Below, piece after piece: positions 16,506-25,040 of a DNA stretch of 64,000 bases. Within the stretch, counting starts at the first letter, position 1, and every line of letters starts with the position of its first letter. The translations under genes were made by a program, and so were the position numbers. Origin of the DNA: Myxococcus eversor (GTDB lineage Bacteria > Myxococcota > Myxococcia > Myxococcales > Myxococcaceae); NCBI RefSeq assembly GCF_010894455.1, contig NZ_JAAIXY010000017.1, positions 224,337 to 288,336 on the forward strand. Direction: 5' to 3'. The notes under the pieces were generated by a model. It worked only from the letters and a program-made list of their open reading frames with translations. It made no database searches and was not told where the DNA came from.

Positions 16506-16811
16506 GAGCCGTTCTTTACACCACGAAGTCCCGGACTCTTCCCAGGGCGGGAACTCGAGGTGTCGAACGGTTGCTCCTCTCCCCAGGAGCGCCCGCTGGG
16601 GTGCCTGCTCGGCCCCGCACCGCTGCCCGGTCTCCGAGCGGGCGGCGCACGCCTGACATTGTCGGCACTTGGACGTCGCAGGGGCCTGGAATCGCGGCCC
16701 GGCGGGCTGGAGAGCAGGCAGCCGACTGTCAGCCATGGCGTCAAGCCGTACCGGCGCGCCTCCAGGCTTCCTAGCTTCTGCTTGGACCCAATTACTCTTG
16801 GAGACTCGCGG
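16506..16811. other. divergent intergenic region, 306 bp
   Basis: It separates the start of the M23 peptidase (minus) from an unknown plus-strand gene, so it must hold two promoters. I see only weak candidates: TAGCTT at 16772-16777 (plus) without a convincing -35. No RNA gene or repeat is apparent. Confidence 0.4.
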
Positions 16812-17378
16812 ATGCCTCGTCCCTATAGCTTCGACCATTTCCAGGCGCCGAAGACTCTGCCGCAGAGCCGCAGCATGCGTCGGCGGGACAAGGAGCACCT
16901 CGCTCAATCCCGTTCGCAGACCGAAGAGCTGGCGGAGCGCGAAGGAGTCCACTACGGCAAGTCCTTCTCCGAGACGGAGGAGATCTTCCACGCGCGACAG
17001 ATGGAGGCGCAGCTGGAGGAGCTGGCCCGCCAGGAACCCGACGGCAAGTTCTCCCACGGCACGTCGATGCCCGCTCGCGCGGCGTCGAAGCGCGCCGCCC
17101 GCGAGGACAAGCTCCGGGAGGACAAGAACAAGAAGGTGGCGTCGAAGGGGGAGGTGGAGCCCGTCATCCGGGGCACCACGCCCATTGGCGCGCTGCCGCC
17201 CACGAGCGAGCAGCCTCCGCGCGGCCGACTGCCGGACCTCTTCGACGAAGCGGGGCGTCAGTTGCAGACGCTGCGCGGCGGACTGGGGGATGTGGCCAAG
17301 GCGGTGGCGCGGCTGGCGGCGCTGCCCTTCGAGGCGGTCCGCCTGGCGGCGCGGCGCCTCAATCCCCTCCACGGTTAG
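16812..17378 (+). CDS. hypothetical charged cytoplasmic protein
   Basis: 188 residues with no recognisable catalytic motif. The N-terminal two thirds are very rich in Arg, Lys, Glu and Gln and probably helical (SQTEELAEREGVHYGKSFSE, MEAQLEELARQEPDGKF). A proline-containing linker follows, then an amphipathic C-terminal helix (RGGLGDVAKAVARLAALPFE). No signal peptide or membrane segment. It is followed nine bases later by a nuclease/phosphatase-fold gene, so the two may be co-transcribed. I do not recognise the family. Confidence 0.7.
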   Translation: MPRPYSFDHFQAPKTLPQSRSMRRRDKEHLAQSRSQTEELAEREGVHYGKSFSETEEIFHARQMEAQLEELARQEPDGKFSHGTSMPARAASKRAAREDKLREDKNKKVASKGEVEPVIRGTTPIGALPPTSEQPPRGRLPDLFDEAGRQLQTLRGGLGDVAKAVARLAALPFEAVRLAARRLNPLHG

Positions 17379-17387
17379 CCGCGCTCC

Positions 17388-18155
17388 GTGGAGCTGACGC
17401 TCGTCAGTTACAACATCCACAGCGGCATCGGGACGGACGGCCGGTTCGACCTGGGCCGCGTGGGTGAGGTGCTCCGGGAAGTCGGAGCGGACATCGTCGC
17501 GCTCCAGGAGGTGGGTGACTTCCGTGCGCGCACCTCGCGTGAGGACCAGCCCGAACACCTGGCGGACATGCTCGGGATGCACATGGCCTTTGGCCCCAAC
17601 GTGGTGCGCAACGGCCGGCGCTACGGCAACGCCGTCCTCACGCGGCTGCCCATCCTCCACTCGAAGAACTACGACTTGAGCGTGGGGCGGCGCGAGCCTC
17701 GGGGCGCGCTGCGATGCGATCTGGACCTGGGCGGGGGACAGCAGCTCCATGTCTTCTCTCTCCACCTGGGCTTGCGGGTGTCGGAGCGCAGGCGTCAGGA
17801 GGCGTTGCTCCTGGGCTCGGACATCCTCCGGGACGCCGTGCGCAAGGACCCGGCCGTGGTGTGCGGGGACTTCAACTACTGGGGCAACGGCGCGGTGCCT
17901 TCGCTGGTGCGCCAGGCCATCCACGACGCGGCGCTGGAGCTGGGGACGCCTGCTCGGACCTACCCCACGCGGTGGCCCGTGCTGCGGTTGGACCGCATCT
18001 ACGTGGATTCGGGCGTCAAGCCGCTCGCCATCCACCCTCACCGGACGGAGCGCAGCCGCATTGCATCCGACCACCTGCCGCTCGTCCTGCGCTTCACGGC
18101 GCCCATCGCCCAGACGACGTCTCCCCTCTCTCCACCGGTGGAGCTCATCGGGTAG
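17388..18155 (+). CDS. endonuclease/exonuclease/phosphatase (EEP) family hydrolase
   Basis: The 255-residue protein has all EEP active-site blocks: SYNIHSGIGTDGR (Asn), IVALQEVGD (metal-binding Glu), GNAVLTRLPI, HLGLRVSERRRQ (His), VVCGDFNYWG (Asp/Asn) and IASDHLPLVL (Asp-His). The family hydrolyses phosphodiesters in nucleic acids, inositol phosphates or sphingomyelin, and the substrate cannot be chosen from sequence. There is no clear signal peptide, so it is probably cytoplasmic. The GTG start lies nine bases after the preceding gene. It precedes the promoter of the small-membrane-protein cassette. Confidence 0.85.
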   Translation: MELTLVSYNIHSGIGTDGRFDLGRVGEVLREVGADIVALQEVGDFRARTSREDQPEHLADMLGMHMAFGPNVVRNGRRYGNAVLTRLPILHSKNYDLSVGRREPRGALRCDLDLGGGQQLHVFSLHLGLRVSERRRQEALLLGSDILRDAVRKDPAVVCGDFNYWGNGAVPSLVRQAIHDAALELGTPARTYPTRWPVLRLDRIYVDSGVKPLAIHPHRTERSRIASDHLPLVLRFTAPIAQTTSPLSPPVELIG

Positions 18156-18224
18156 CGTGGGGGACCGGCGGGCGCGTTGACTGGCCGACGCTTGCGAACG
18201 CCGGACAGAAACGCCGGGATGAGG

Positions 18225-18253
18225 TTGTCCCGGAGGGCAGGGGTGCCTAGGTT
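18225..18253 (+). promoter_or_regulatory. candidate promoter of the small-membrane-protein cassette
   Basis: TTGTCC (18225-18230), 17-base spacer, TAGGTT (18248-18253). The predicted transcript would begin near 18260, about 36 bases before the first gene. Confidence 0.55.
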
Positions 18254-18295
18254 GGCGCCACTTCTGTAAGGACGTGAGCGCCGGCCGGAGAGTGA

Positions 18296-18715
18296 ATGCA
18301 CGTGGGGAGCGAACAGACGGAGCGTGGCCTGGCCGCGCTCGTCGGCCGCATGGCGGACAGCTTCAGCCGGCTGGTGACGCAGCATCTCCAGTTGGCACGC
18401 CTGGAGCTCGCGGAGGACCTGAAGGCCACGGGCATGAACGTGGCGATGATCGCCGCCTTCGTGCCCTTCATCCTGGTGGGGTACGCCTTCGCGTGCGGCG
18501 CGCTCGCGGCGGTGCTGTCCGCGTACCTGGGGTGGGCTGGAGCGCTCGGCGCGGTGTCGTTGCTCAACCTGGTGGCGGGTGGTGGTGGTATCGCCTGGGC
18601 GATGCAACGGCTGAAGGCGCGGAAGATGATGGATGACTCAACGGATGAGCTGTCGAGGAGCATGGCGGCCCTGGGGGCACCGGCCCCTGTGAAGGAACTT
18701 TCGAATGGGCGCTAG
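18296..18715 (+). CDS. phage-holin-3-6/YqjE-like inner-membrane protein
   Basis: 139 residues: an amphipathic N-terminal helix (LVTQHLQLARLELAEDLKAT), two adjacent membrane segments (VAMIAAFVPFILVGYAFACG and GALGAVSLLNLVAGGGGIAW) and a charged tail. This layout fits the 'putative actinobacterial holin-X / phage holin 3-6' family that includes E. coli YqjE. The name is historical, and no lysis genes are nearby. First gene of a five-gene cassette, overlapping the next by 11 bases. Confidence 0.78.
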   Translation: MHVGSEQTERGLAALVGRMADSFSRLVTQHLQLARLELAEDLKATGMNVAMIAAFVPFILVGYAFACGALAAVLSAYLGWAGALGAVSLLNLVAGGGGIAWAMQRLKARKMMDDSTDELSRSMAALGAPAPVKELSNGR

Positions 18716-18926
18716 CAATGGACATCCGAAGACGGCGGGGCCCCGCACCAGCGCGACCCTGCGTCAGGATATCGAGCGGACGCGCGAGGAGCTGGCCACG
18801 TCGGTGAGCGCGCTGCGCGAGGAGGTGGCGGTCGCCGCCGACTGGCGCGAGTGGGTGCGCCGCCATCCGCACGAGTGCGTGGCCGCGGCCTTCGCGGTGG
18901 GCTTCCTCTTGGGCTCGCGTCGCTGA
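18705..18926 (+). CDS. small membrane protein, DUF3618/DUF883-like
   Basis: 73 residues. A heptad-like helix (LRQDIERTREELATSVSALR) resembles the start of DUF3618 proteins. A C-terminal hydrophobic segment of only about 16 residues with small residues spaced by four follows (CVAAAFAVGFLLGSRR), ending in Arg-Arg. E. coli ElaB/YqjD (DUF883) have the same plan: a soluble helix and a C-terminal glycine-zipper anchor. It overlaps the holin-like gene by 11 bases. Confidence 0.7.
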   Translation: MGASNGHPKTAGPRTSATLRQDIERTREELATSVSALREEVAVAADWREWVRRHPHECVAAAFAVGFLLGSRR

Positions 18927-18983
18927 ACGCGGGCCGATGACTTCGTGGTTTCACCTTTTGACTGAACCGAGGAGAAGACCTTC

Positions 18984-19184
18984 ATGGACATGAATCCGCA
19001 GCAGGTGGCCGACCGGGCCCGTCAGCTCCAGGACCGCGTGGTGCCCCAGATTGATGAGGCGCGGCAGAACCTGGTGGACATGAACAACCGCGTGGTGAGC
19101 TTCATCCGCGCCAATCCCGGCACGTGCCTGTTGGGCGCGGTGGCCGTGGGCTTCCTTGTTGGACGCATCGCCTCGCGTCGCTGA
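18984..19184 (+). CDS. small C-tail-anchored membrane protein, YqjD/DUF883-like
   Basis: 66 residues. The N-terminal helix (VADRARQLQDRVVPQIDEAR) is followed by the C-terminal segment CLLGAVAVGFLVGRIASRR, whose AVGFL(V/L)G core is nearly the same as in the preceding protein, so the two are probably paralogues. GGAG lies about 11 bases before the ATG. Likely partner of the other members of the cassette in the inner membrane. Confidence 0.68.
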   Translation: MDMNPQQVADRARQLQDRVVPQIDEARQNLVDMNNRVVSFIRANPGTCLLGAVAVGFLVGRIASRR

Positions 19185-19197
19185 AGAGAGGGTACTC

Positions 19198-19644
19198 ATG
19201 ACGAACTATCCAGGGGCTTCAGGCAACGGCAACCCTTCGTCCCGTGAGCAGGGCTCGGACGCCGGGTTCGGCCAACGGGTGGACCAGATTGGCTCGGAGG
19301 CGCAGCAGCTCTGGAGCGATGCGAGGGGCGCGGTGGGTGACCTGGGACAGACGTTGGATTTGCGGGGCCGCGTGGAGCGCAATCCGTACGGGATGCTGGC
19401 GGCCGCGATTGGCGTGGGCTACGTGCTGGGTGGCGGGCTCTTCACGCCGTTGACCGCGCGCATCCTCAAGCTGGGCGTGCGGCTGGCGGCGCTGCCCTTG
19501 GTGAAGGACGAACTGTTGGGCATGGCCGAGACGGCCTTCCAGGGTTATCAGACGGGGCGGAGCGTGATGGGCTCGCCCGCGCGGGAAGGCTCCGCGTCGG
19601 CGGATGCGTCCGTCGCCGGGACTCCGCGCCCGCCGTCCTACTAG
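19198..19644 (+). CDS. membrane protein of the small-membrane-protein cassette
   Basis: 148 residues. The hydrophilic, disordered N-terminus is followed by an amphipathic stretch (VDQIGSEAQQLWSDARGAVG), a hydrophobic Gly-rich segment (MLAAAIGVGYVLGGGLFTPL) and a second partly hydrophobic helix. The motif VERNPYGMLAAAIGVGYVLGG matches the way DUF883-like proteins enter the membrane (Arg-x-x-Pro then a glycine zipper). The start is ATG 19198 behind GAGAGGG. Upstream in-frame codons overlap the previous gene and are excluded. Confidence 0.7.
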   Translation: MTNYPGASGNGNPSSREQGSDAGFGQRVDQIGSEAQQLWSDARGAVGDLGQTLDLRGRVERNPYGMLAAAIGVGYVLGGGLFTPLTARILKLGVRLAALPLVKDELLGMAETAFQGYQTGRSVMGSPAREGSASADASVAGTPRPPSY

Positions 19645-19695
19645 CGTTTCGCTGTCTCATCTCCCCACGACGTAACAGCCTGGTTGGAGTCACGA

Positions 19696-19989
19696 ATGAA
19701 CCTGAACTCCCTGAAGAAGATGGACAAGGACGACCTGCTCAACCTCATCGGTCTGGAGAGCCGTCGCAGCGCGGCGGAGGACGTGTTGCCGGTGCTGGGC
19801 GCGTTCGCGGCGGGCATCCTGGTCGGCGCGGGCCTGGGCCTGCTGCTGGCCCCGAAGCCGGGCAACCAGCTCCGGGATGACCTCAAGCAGCGGCTGCAGA
19901 GCGGCCAGGAGTACCTGACGAACACGCTGGGCAAGGGCGAGACGACGCCTTCCCAGGGCGCGCAGTCGCCCGTGTCCCGCACGGCGTAG
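19696..19989 (+). CDS. YtxH-like small membrane protein
   Basis: 97 residues. The N-terminal helix is MDKDDLLNLIGLESRR. One membrane segment (VLGAFAAGILVGAGLGLLLA) leads into the YtxH signature APKPGNQLRDDLKQRLQSG, and a Ser/Thr/Gly tail follows. YtxH proteins are often stress-induced. The start is ATG 19696 with TTGGAG upstream. Fifth and last member of the cassette. Confidence 0.78.
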   Translation: MNLNSLKKMDKDDLLNLIGLESRRSAAEDVLPVLGAFAAGILVGAGLGLLLAPKPGNQLRDDLKQRLQSGQEYLTNTLGKGETTPSQGAQSPVSRTA

Positions 19990-20162
19990 TGTCCGAGCGC
20001 ACCGCGCGGACCTTGTCGTGATGTGAGGGCCTCCATCCGTGTGCCGCGAGTCGGCGTCGGGTGGGGGCCTTCGTGTTTCTGGAGCGCGAGGGGCCGAGCG
20101 GGCCTCGGGCCTGGCGTCGACGCGTGAAACCCCGCTTCGGGCAGGGTGTAGACTCCGCCGCC

Positions 20163-21080
20163 GTGAGTGAGACGACGAAGGGTGGGGTGTTGGGGCCCGT
20201 GAGCGCGGCGACGGGGCCGGAGACGGCGCTGGCGCGGCTGCGGGCGTTGGAGACGCTCGAGTCGGGTTATGAGGCGTGGCTGGAGCTGAAGGGAGAGCAC
20301 GCGGCCTCCGTCGCGCGGTTCCGCGAGGAGCGGGAGCGGTTGGATCAACAGGGCTCCTTCCTGTTGGGCGCCGTGCGCGCGGCGGGCCTGGAGCCGACGG
20401 CGTCCACGGAGCCGGGGCTGGTGCCCGCATCGGCGTCAGCGGGGGACTTCCTGCGCGATGCCGAGGAGAAGCTGGCGAAGACGCGCGAGGCGCTCGCGGC
20501 GCGTGAGGTGGAGTCCGAGGCGGGCTACTCGGCGGCCTTCGCGGAGATTCGCTCCACGCTGAAGGACCGGGTGCAGCGACACCTGGCGGTGCAGCGTCCG
20601 CGTCTGACGTTGCTCTTGCGCCGCGTGGGAGCGGAGCGCTCCATCCTCCATGTCGAGCGCGTGTCGGGTGACACGCCCGTGCTGCTGTGCCTGCTCTTCT
20701 CGGGGAGGATTCCGTCGCGGTACGGGTTCCTCCTGGATGACTCCACGGAGGACGTGGCCCTGCCACCCGCGCCGCTCTATCCCGACGAGGGGGTGGCTCC
20801 CTCGGATGTGAGGCCGGATGCCTCCGCGTTGGTGGCGCGCGTGCGCGACGCGGGGGAGGTGCTTCCGGTGAAGGGCATGTTGCCGTTGGCCGTGCCGCGC
20901 CCGGGAGGAGGGGAGGACTTCTTCCGACTCCTCCAGCGCGGAGCCGTGCTCGAGGTGGAGCTGGCGGAGGGGGCGACGTTCCGTAATGTCCTCGGTCGCG
21001 AGGAGTCCGAGCGCTTCGCGGGGCACCTGTTGCGCCTCAAGCTGGCGGGGCGCATCGACCTGGATATCGAAGCGGGCTGA
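20163..21080 (+). CDS. hypothetical protein with a central coiled coil
   Basis: 305 residues starting at GTG 20163. Residues about 10-145 are mostly helical and charged (ARLRALETLESGYEAWLELK, EEKLAKTREALAAREVESEA). The second half looks like a mixed alpha/beta domain (LTLLLRRVGAERSILHVERV, VLLCLLFSGRIPSRYGFLLD). No signal peptide, membrane segment or catalytic motif. The frame is open further upstream, but that part is not coding-like. I do not recognise the family. Confidence 0.68.
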   Translation: MSETTKGGVLGPVSAATGPETALARLRALETLESGYEAWLELKGEHAASVARFREERERLDQQGSFLLGAVRAAGLEPTASTEPGLVPASASAGDFLRDAEEKLAKTREALAAREVESEAGYSAAFAEIRSTLKDRVQRHLAVQRPRLTLLLRRVGAERSILHVERVSGDTPVLLCLLFSGRIPSRYGFLLDDSTEDVALPPAPLYPDEGVAPSDVRPDASALVARVRDAGEVLPVKGMLPLAVPRPGGGEDFFRLLQRGAVLEVELAEGATFRNVLGREESERFAGHLLRLKLAGRIDLDIEAG

Positions 21081-21452
21081 GTGAGCGCTACCGATCGAGC
21101 GTCGAGCCAACCATCCCTGGTGGCCGTTGTTGCTGGTGGGCGCCGGTGCGTGGGTGCTTCGCCTCGCGGACTTCTTTCCGTTGGTTGAGGTCCGTGGACC
21201 GCGACGAGGGTGTCTACTCCAGCGCGGCGGCGCTCCTGCCCCAGGGAGTGTCGCCCTCTCGCGACGACTCTCCTGGCAGAGCGGCGGTGCTGGCTCCGCT
21301 GGCGCCCAGGACGGCCTCTTGTAGAGACGCTGTCCCTGGCGCGCGCCTTCACGACCTCCGGAAGCAGGGGCCCGGCTCAGCCCCTGTTCAGGTCGCCCAT
21401 CGATAGCCCCGCCATGCACGTGAGCCCGCGCCGAGGCGCCACCGTGCGCGGC
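21081..21452. other. 372-bp interval with one small possible ORF
   Basis: Between an unknown plus gene and a minus-strand lipoprotein. A plus frame from about 21127 (TTG) to 21324 could encode 65 residues beginning LLLVGAGAWVLRLADFFPLV and then rich in Arg, Gly and Ser. The hydrophobic start looks protein-like, but the rest has weak codon bias and no Shine-Dalgarno sequence. It may be the decayed end of a membrane-protein gene. Nothing else is apparent. Confidence 0.3.
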
Positions 21453-22322
21453 TCAGTTCGTCCGGATGATGCCCACGTCGGCGGTGCCCGCGAGCAGCGC
21501 GCTGCCGATGAACAGGTTGTCGGACTCCGCGCCGCCCAGCCGCACGGCCTGGAAGATGACCAGGTACGTCTGATTGGCCCTGGGGAAGGCCGTGCCCGGA
21601 ATCGTCACCTGCGCCTCGCGGAATGAGCCCGGCACCGCGACGAGCTGGAGGAACTCCAGGGGCGTGGTGGGCATGTTCGAGTACGTCGGCTGGCCCTTCT
21701 CTCCATCGGAGCTGAGCGGCACCACGGTGACGAAGCCCAGCGTGCGCTCCTTGCCGCCCGAAGCCGCGGCCCGGTCGAACGTCAGCGACGTCCCGGAGGC
21801 GTGGCGCAGGAACCCTTCCGCGGGGTGGAACTTGCCGATGGCCTCCTGGATGGGCGCATCTTCGACCTGTCCCACGTAGCGGGTGCCGTTGCGCGAGGCG
21901 ATGAACTGATACGTGGCGCCGGACTGGTACGCGAGGCCCGGGTCGCTCCCGCCCACGTTGGTGCGGCTGTAGCTGCCCGAGCCGTCCTCCGTCAGCGCCG
22001 TGGCCGTTCCTCCCGTGGGCTGCAGCGTCGCCGTGGCGCCGGACACCCCCGAGGGCTGCGAGTTCTCGCCGGACTTCGTGCCGAAGAACACCAGGGCCGC
22101 CGTCTGCGCGGGCAGCGAGATGACGTCGCCGCCATCCGGGCTGAACGTCCCGGCGTCGAAGCCCGCGAGCGCCGAGGCGGAGATCTCCACCTCTGGCGTG
22201 GCCAGGAGGGTGCCCACCATGACGTGGTCGGCGGTGAGCTGGGCCCCCGTCTTCTCCAGGTCGCACGCCAGGGGAGCAAGGAAGAGAGCAGTCACGGAGG
22301 CGGACAGGAGGAGGCGTTTCAT
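21453..22322 (-). CDS. lipoprotein of unknown function
   Basis: 289-residue precursor with a lipoprotein signal (MKRLLLSASVTALFLAPLAC, Cys20) followed by an all-beta-looking Thr/Ser/Gly-rich region. The patterns SGATATLQPTGGTATALTED and SGATYQFIASRNGTRYVGQ suggest Ig-like or carboxypeptidase-regulatory-like sandwiches. No enzyme motif. Translation starts at ATG 22322-22320. The longer open frame upstream runs antisense to the cyclase gene. The start is 96 bases from the divergent cyclase gene, so the promoter regions are shared. Confidence 0.75.
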   Translation of the reverse strand: MKRLLLSASVTALFLAPLACDLEKTGAQLTADHVMVGTLLATPEVEISASALAGFDAGTFSPDGGDVISLPAQTAALVFFGTKSGENSQPSGVSGATATLQPTGGTATALTEDGSGSYSRTNVGGSDPGLAYQSGATYQFIASRNGTRYVGQVEDAPIQEAIGKFHPAEGFLRHASGTSLTFDRAAASGGKERTLGFVTVVPLSSDGEKGQPTYSNMPTTPLEFLQLVAVPGSFREAQVTIPGTAFPRANQTYLVIFQAVRLGGAESDNLFIGSALLAGTADVGIIRTN

Positions 22323-22418
22323 CGGGTGGACCCAGGGTGCGGCGAGTCCGCCGAGCATAGCAGGCACGCGCGACAAGCCCCGCGCACTGGGGCTTCTCGG
22401 GGTATCCTGCGGGCACTC

Positions 22419-25022
22419 GTGCAAGGACACCGCGTTCACTCCGCGAGCCGGCGCTTCTTCAAGCGGCTCGGCTTCTCCCTGGCCATGGCCGCATTCTTCG
22501 GCTGTGTGCTGGGGATCCTCGTGTATCTGCGGGCCCCCCAGCCGGCGGCCCCGAGAGGGGACTCGCCCACGTGGGTGCCCTCGGGCGTCGTGGAGATGGC
22601 GCAGGCCTGGCTCGAAGGGCTGGAGCGGCGCACCTACGACTGGCGCGTGCTGGAGCTCGGGGCTCGCTCGGAGCGGCCGGATGAGGCCGTCGTCGTGGCC
22701 ATCGACGAGGAGACCCTCGCCGAGGCGCGTCAGGATGACCGCCCTGGCATCGCCACCCAGCCCTGGCCCCGGCAGCTCGTGGGCGCCATGGCGCACCGGC
22801 TGGTGGAGGAGGGCGCGCTGCTGGTGCTGTTGGACCTGCCGTTCCCCGAGCTGAGCCCCAACGCATGCGTCAACCCGAAGCTGTCACCCGGCGCCATCTC
22901 CAGCGACGACGCCTCGTTCCGCGAGTTCCTGGAGCGGGACTCGGGCAAGGCGCTCCTGTCCTTCTCCTGGGAGTCGCAGGGCTCACGGGTGCTGCCTCCC
23001 GCGAGTCGCCTCTGGCCCTATCGGGTGAAGGTGGGCACGTTCCCCAGCTCCGCCGAGGCGCGCGCGAGGGCGCAGGCGGTGCTCGCCGTGCAGCGCCCCG
23101 CCTTCGTCATCCCCGCGGGAAGTCAGGTGGAGGTCTGGGGCGGTGCCTCGGACGAGGCGGATGGGAAGGAGCTGGGGACGCGGCTGGGCTCGCCCGGGGC
23201 CGCCATCGCCGAGCGCCGTGCCACGGACGACACGTACCGCATCGGCCCCACGGAACTGTTCATCTCGCTGGCGGAGGTGCAGGTCGAGGGGATTGACCCC
23301 GCGAAGCTGGTGGAGGTGCGCCAGCTCCAGCATCCGGTGGCGCCGCTGATGGGCGGTGGCTCGGGCTATGGGGCCGTCACCCTGACGGCGGACCCGGATG
23401 GCGTGGTGCGCGGAATCCCCCATCTGGTGGCGTATCCAGCACGGGATGGGCGCCACGTGCTGCCGTCGCTCCCGCTCGCGGCGGCCATGCGGCTGGCCAA
23501 CACGCGCACGCTTCGCTACGTGGATGGCCGGCTGCACGTGGGGGATGCGTATTCGGTGCCGATGGATGCGTCGGGCTACAGCCTGATGCGCTGGGACGCG
23601 CCGACGGCGGGGCGGGGCTCTCGCGGCTCGCTGGCGCGCTCGATTCGCGCGTGGAACGTGCTGCTCAATGTTTTCGACGTGGCGGATGAGCGCCCCGCGC
23701 GCTTCGACAACGACCTGGAGGGCCGCACCGTCGTCCTCACGCGCACGGCGGGCGAGTCCGGCCACCTGCGGCACACGCCCATTGGCCTGGAGACTCCGGG
23801 GGGCGCGATTCTGGGGCAGGCGTTGGCCAACATCCTGCGCTCCGAGGGCATCTCCCGGGCCCCCGCGGACTACGACTTGGGGCTGACGGTGGGGCTCGCG
23901 TTCCTGGGGGCCTTCCTCGCGCTGTCGCTGAGCTTCCTCCTGCGCTCGCTGCGGGGCGCGCTGCTCTACGTGAGTGGACTGGCGCTCGCGGGTGCGGGCT
24001 ACACGGCGGCGGTCTTCTACGTGTTCATCGAGCAGCGGCTCTGGGTGGCGATGGCGGGGCCGCTGCTGGCCATGGTGGGGGCCTTCGCCGTCACCACCGT
24101 CTACGCCTTCCGCAACGAGCAGCAGATTCGCGACTTCGTGCAGACGGCGCTGGGCCGCTACGTCAGCCCCGAGGTCGCCCGGTTGGTGACGCGGGACTTG
24201 AGCCTGATGCGCCCCGAGCGACGCCGGATGTCCGTGTACATCTGCGACATCGAGGGCTTCACGCGCCTGTCGGAGGGCATGACGCCCGAGCAGCTCGTGG
24301 GCCTGTTCAACGAGTACCTCCTGGAGATGGCGGCGGTGGTGCGCTCCACGGCCGGGCAGGTGGACAAGTACATCGGCGACTCGGTGATGGCGTTCTGGGG
24401 CGCGCCCGTGCGCACGGAGCGCCATGCGCACCTGGCCTGCGAGGCCGCGTTGAAGCTGCGCGCGGTGCTGGCGGAGAAGCAGGACGCCTGGGAGAAGAAG
24501 TTCGGCCGCCGCTTGAGCTTCCGCGCCGGTGTGGACACGGGCGAAGTCGTGGTCGGCGACATGGGCAGCGAGCTGAAGTCCAACTACACCGTGCTCGGTG
24601 ACGCGGTGGGCATGGCCGCCCGGCTGGAGTCGCTGAACAAGGTGTACGGCACCTACGTGCTGGTGGGAGACGGCACCGCGTCGCTCGCGGGCGACAACTA
24701 CGTGTTCCGCGTGGTGGACCGGGTGAGGCTCAAGGGGCGCGCGGAGCCGCTGCGCGTGCACGAGCTGATGGGACGGAAGGGTGACATCACCGGCCCGCAG
24801 CAGGAGCAGCTCGCGATGCACGAGAAGGCCCTCACCGCGTACCACCAGCGCCGCTTCGCGGAGGCACACGCCCTCTTCGAGCGCTCCGCCACCGACTTCA
24901 AGGACACCGTCTCCGCCGTGTACGCGGCGCGCTGCGCCCGCTTCATCGTCACGCCGCCACCCGCGGAGTGGGACGGAGTGCACGGCGTGGATGAGGGTGA
25001 GCACATCGCCGTCGCGGCGTGA
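22419..25022 (+). CDS. CHASE2-domain membrane adenylate/guanylate cyclase with altered active site
   Basis: 867 residues from GTG 22419. The N-terminal membrane helix (about 15-38) is followed by a CHASE2 sensory domain (about 70-470; VVVAIDEETLAEAR), three membrane helices (about 490-570) and a class III cyclase domain (about 595-790). Metal-binding Asp610 (CDIEGFT) and Asp654 (KYIGDSVM) and Lys650 are present. In LGDAVGMAAR the usual transition-state Asn is Gly731, while Arg735 is kept. The C-terminal 70 residues resemble a TPR-like helical pair. CHASE2 would sense an unknown periplasmic signal. Activity is uncertain because of Gly731. Confidence 0.87.
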   Translation: MQGHRVHSASRRFFKRLGFSLAMAAFFGCVLGILVYLRAPQPAAPRGDSPTWVPSGVVEMAQAWLEGLERRTYDWRVLELGARSERPDEAVVVAIDEETLAEARQDDRPGIATQPWPRQLVGAMAHRLVEEGALLVLLDLPFPELSPNACVNPKLSPGAISSDDASFREFLERDSGKALLSFSWESQGSRVLPPASRLWPYRVKVGTFPSSAEARARAQAVLAVQRPAFVIPAGSQVEVWGGASDEADGKELGTRLGSPGAAIAERRATDDTYRIGPTELFISLAEVQVEGIDPAKLVEVRQLQHPVAPLMGGGSGYGAVTLTADPDGVVRGIPHLVAYPARDGRHVLPSLPLAAAMRLANTRTLRYVDGRLHVGDAYSVPMDASGYSLMRWDAPTAGRGSRGSLARSIRAWNVLLNVFDVADERPARFDNDLEGRTVVLTRTAGESGHLRHTPIGLETPGGAILGQALANILRSEGISRAPADYDLGLTVGLAFLGAFLALSLSFLLRSLRGALLYVSGLALAGAGYTAAVFYVFIEQRLWVAMAGPLLAMVGAFAVTTVYAFRNEQQIRDFVQTALGRYVSPEVARLVTRDLSLMRPERRRMSVYICDIEGFTRLSEGMTPEQLVGLFNEYLLEMAAVVRSTAGQVDKYIGDSVMAFWGAPVRTERHAHLACEAALKLRAVLAEKQDAWEKKFGRRLSFRAGVDTGEVVVGDMGSELKSNYTVLGDAVGMAARLESLNKVYGTYVLVGDGTASLAGDNYVFRVVDRVRLKGRAEPLRVHELMGRKGDITGPQQEQLAMHEKALTAYHQRRFAEAHALFERSATDFKDTVSAVYAARCARFIVTPPPAEWDGVHGVDEGEHIAVAA

Positions 25023-25040
25023 CGCTCGTGTCCGCGCGTC

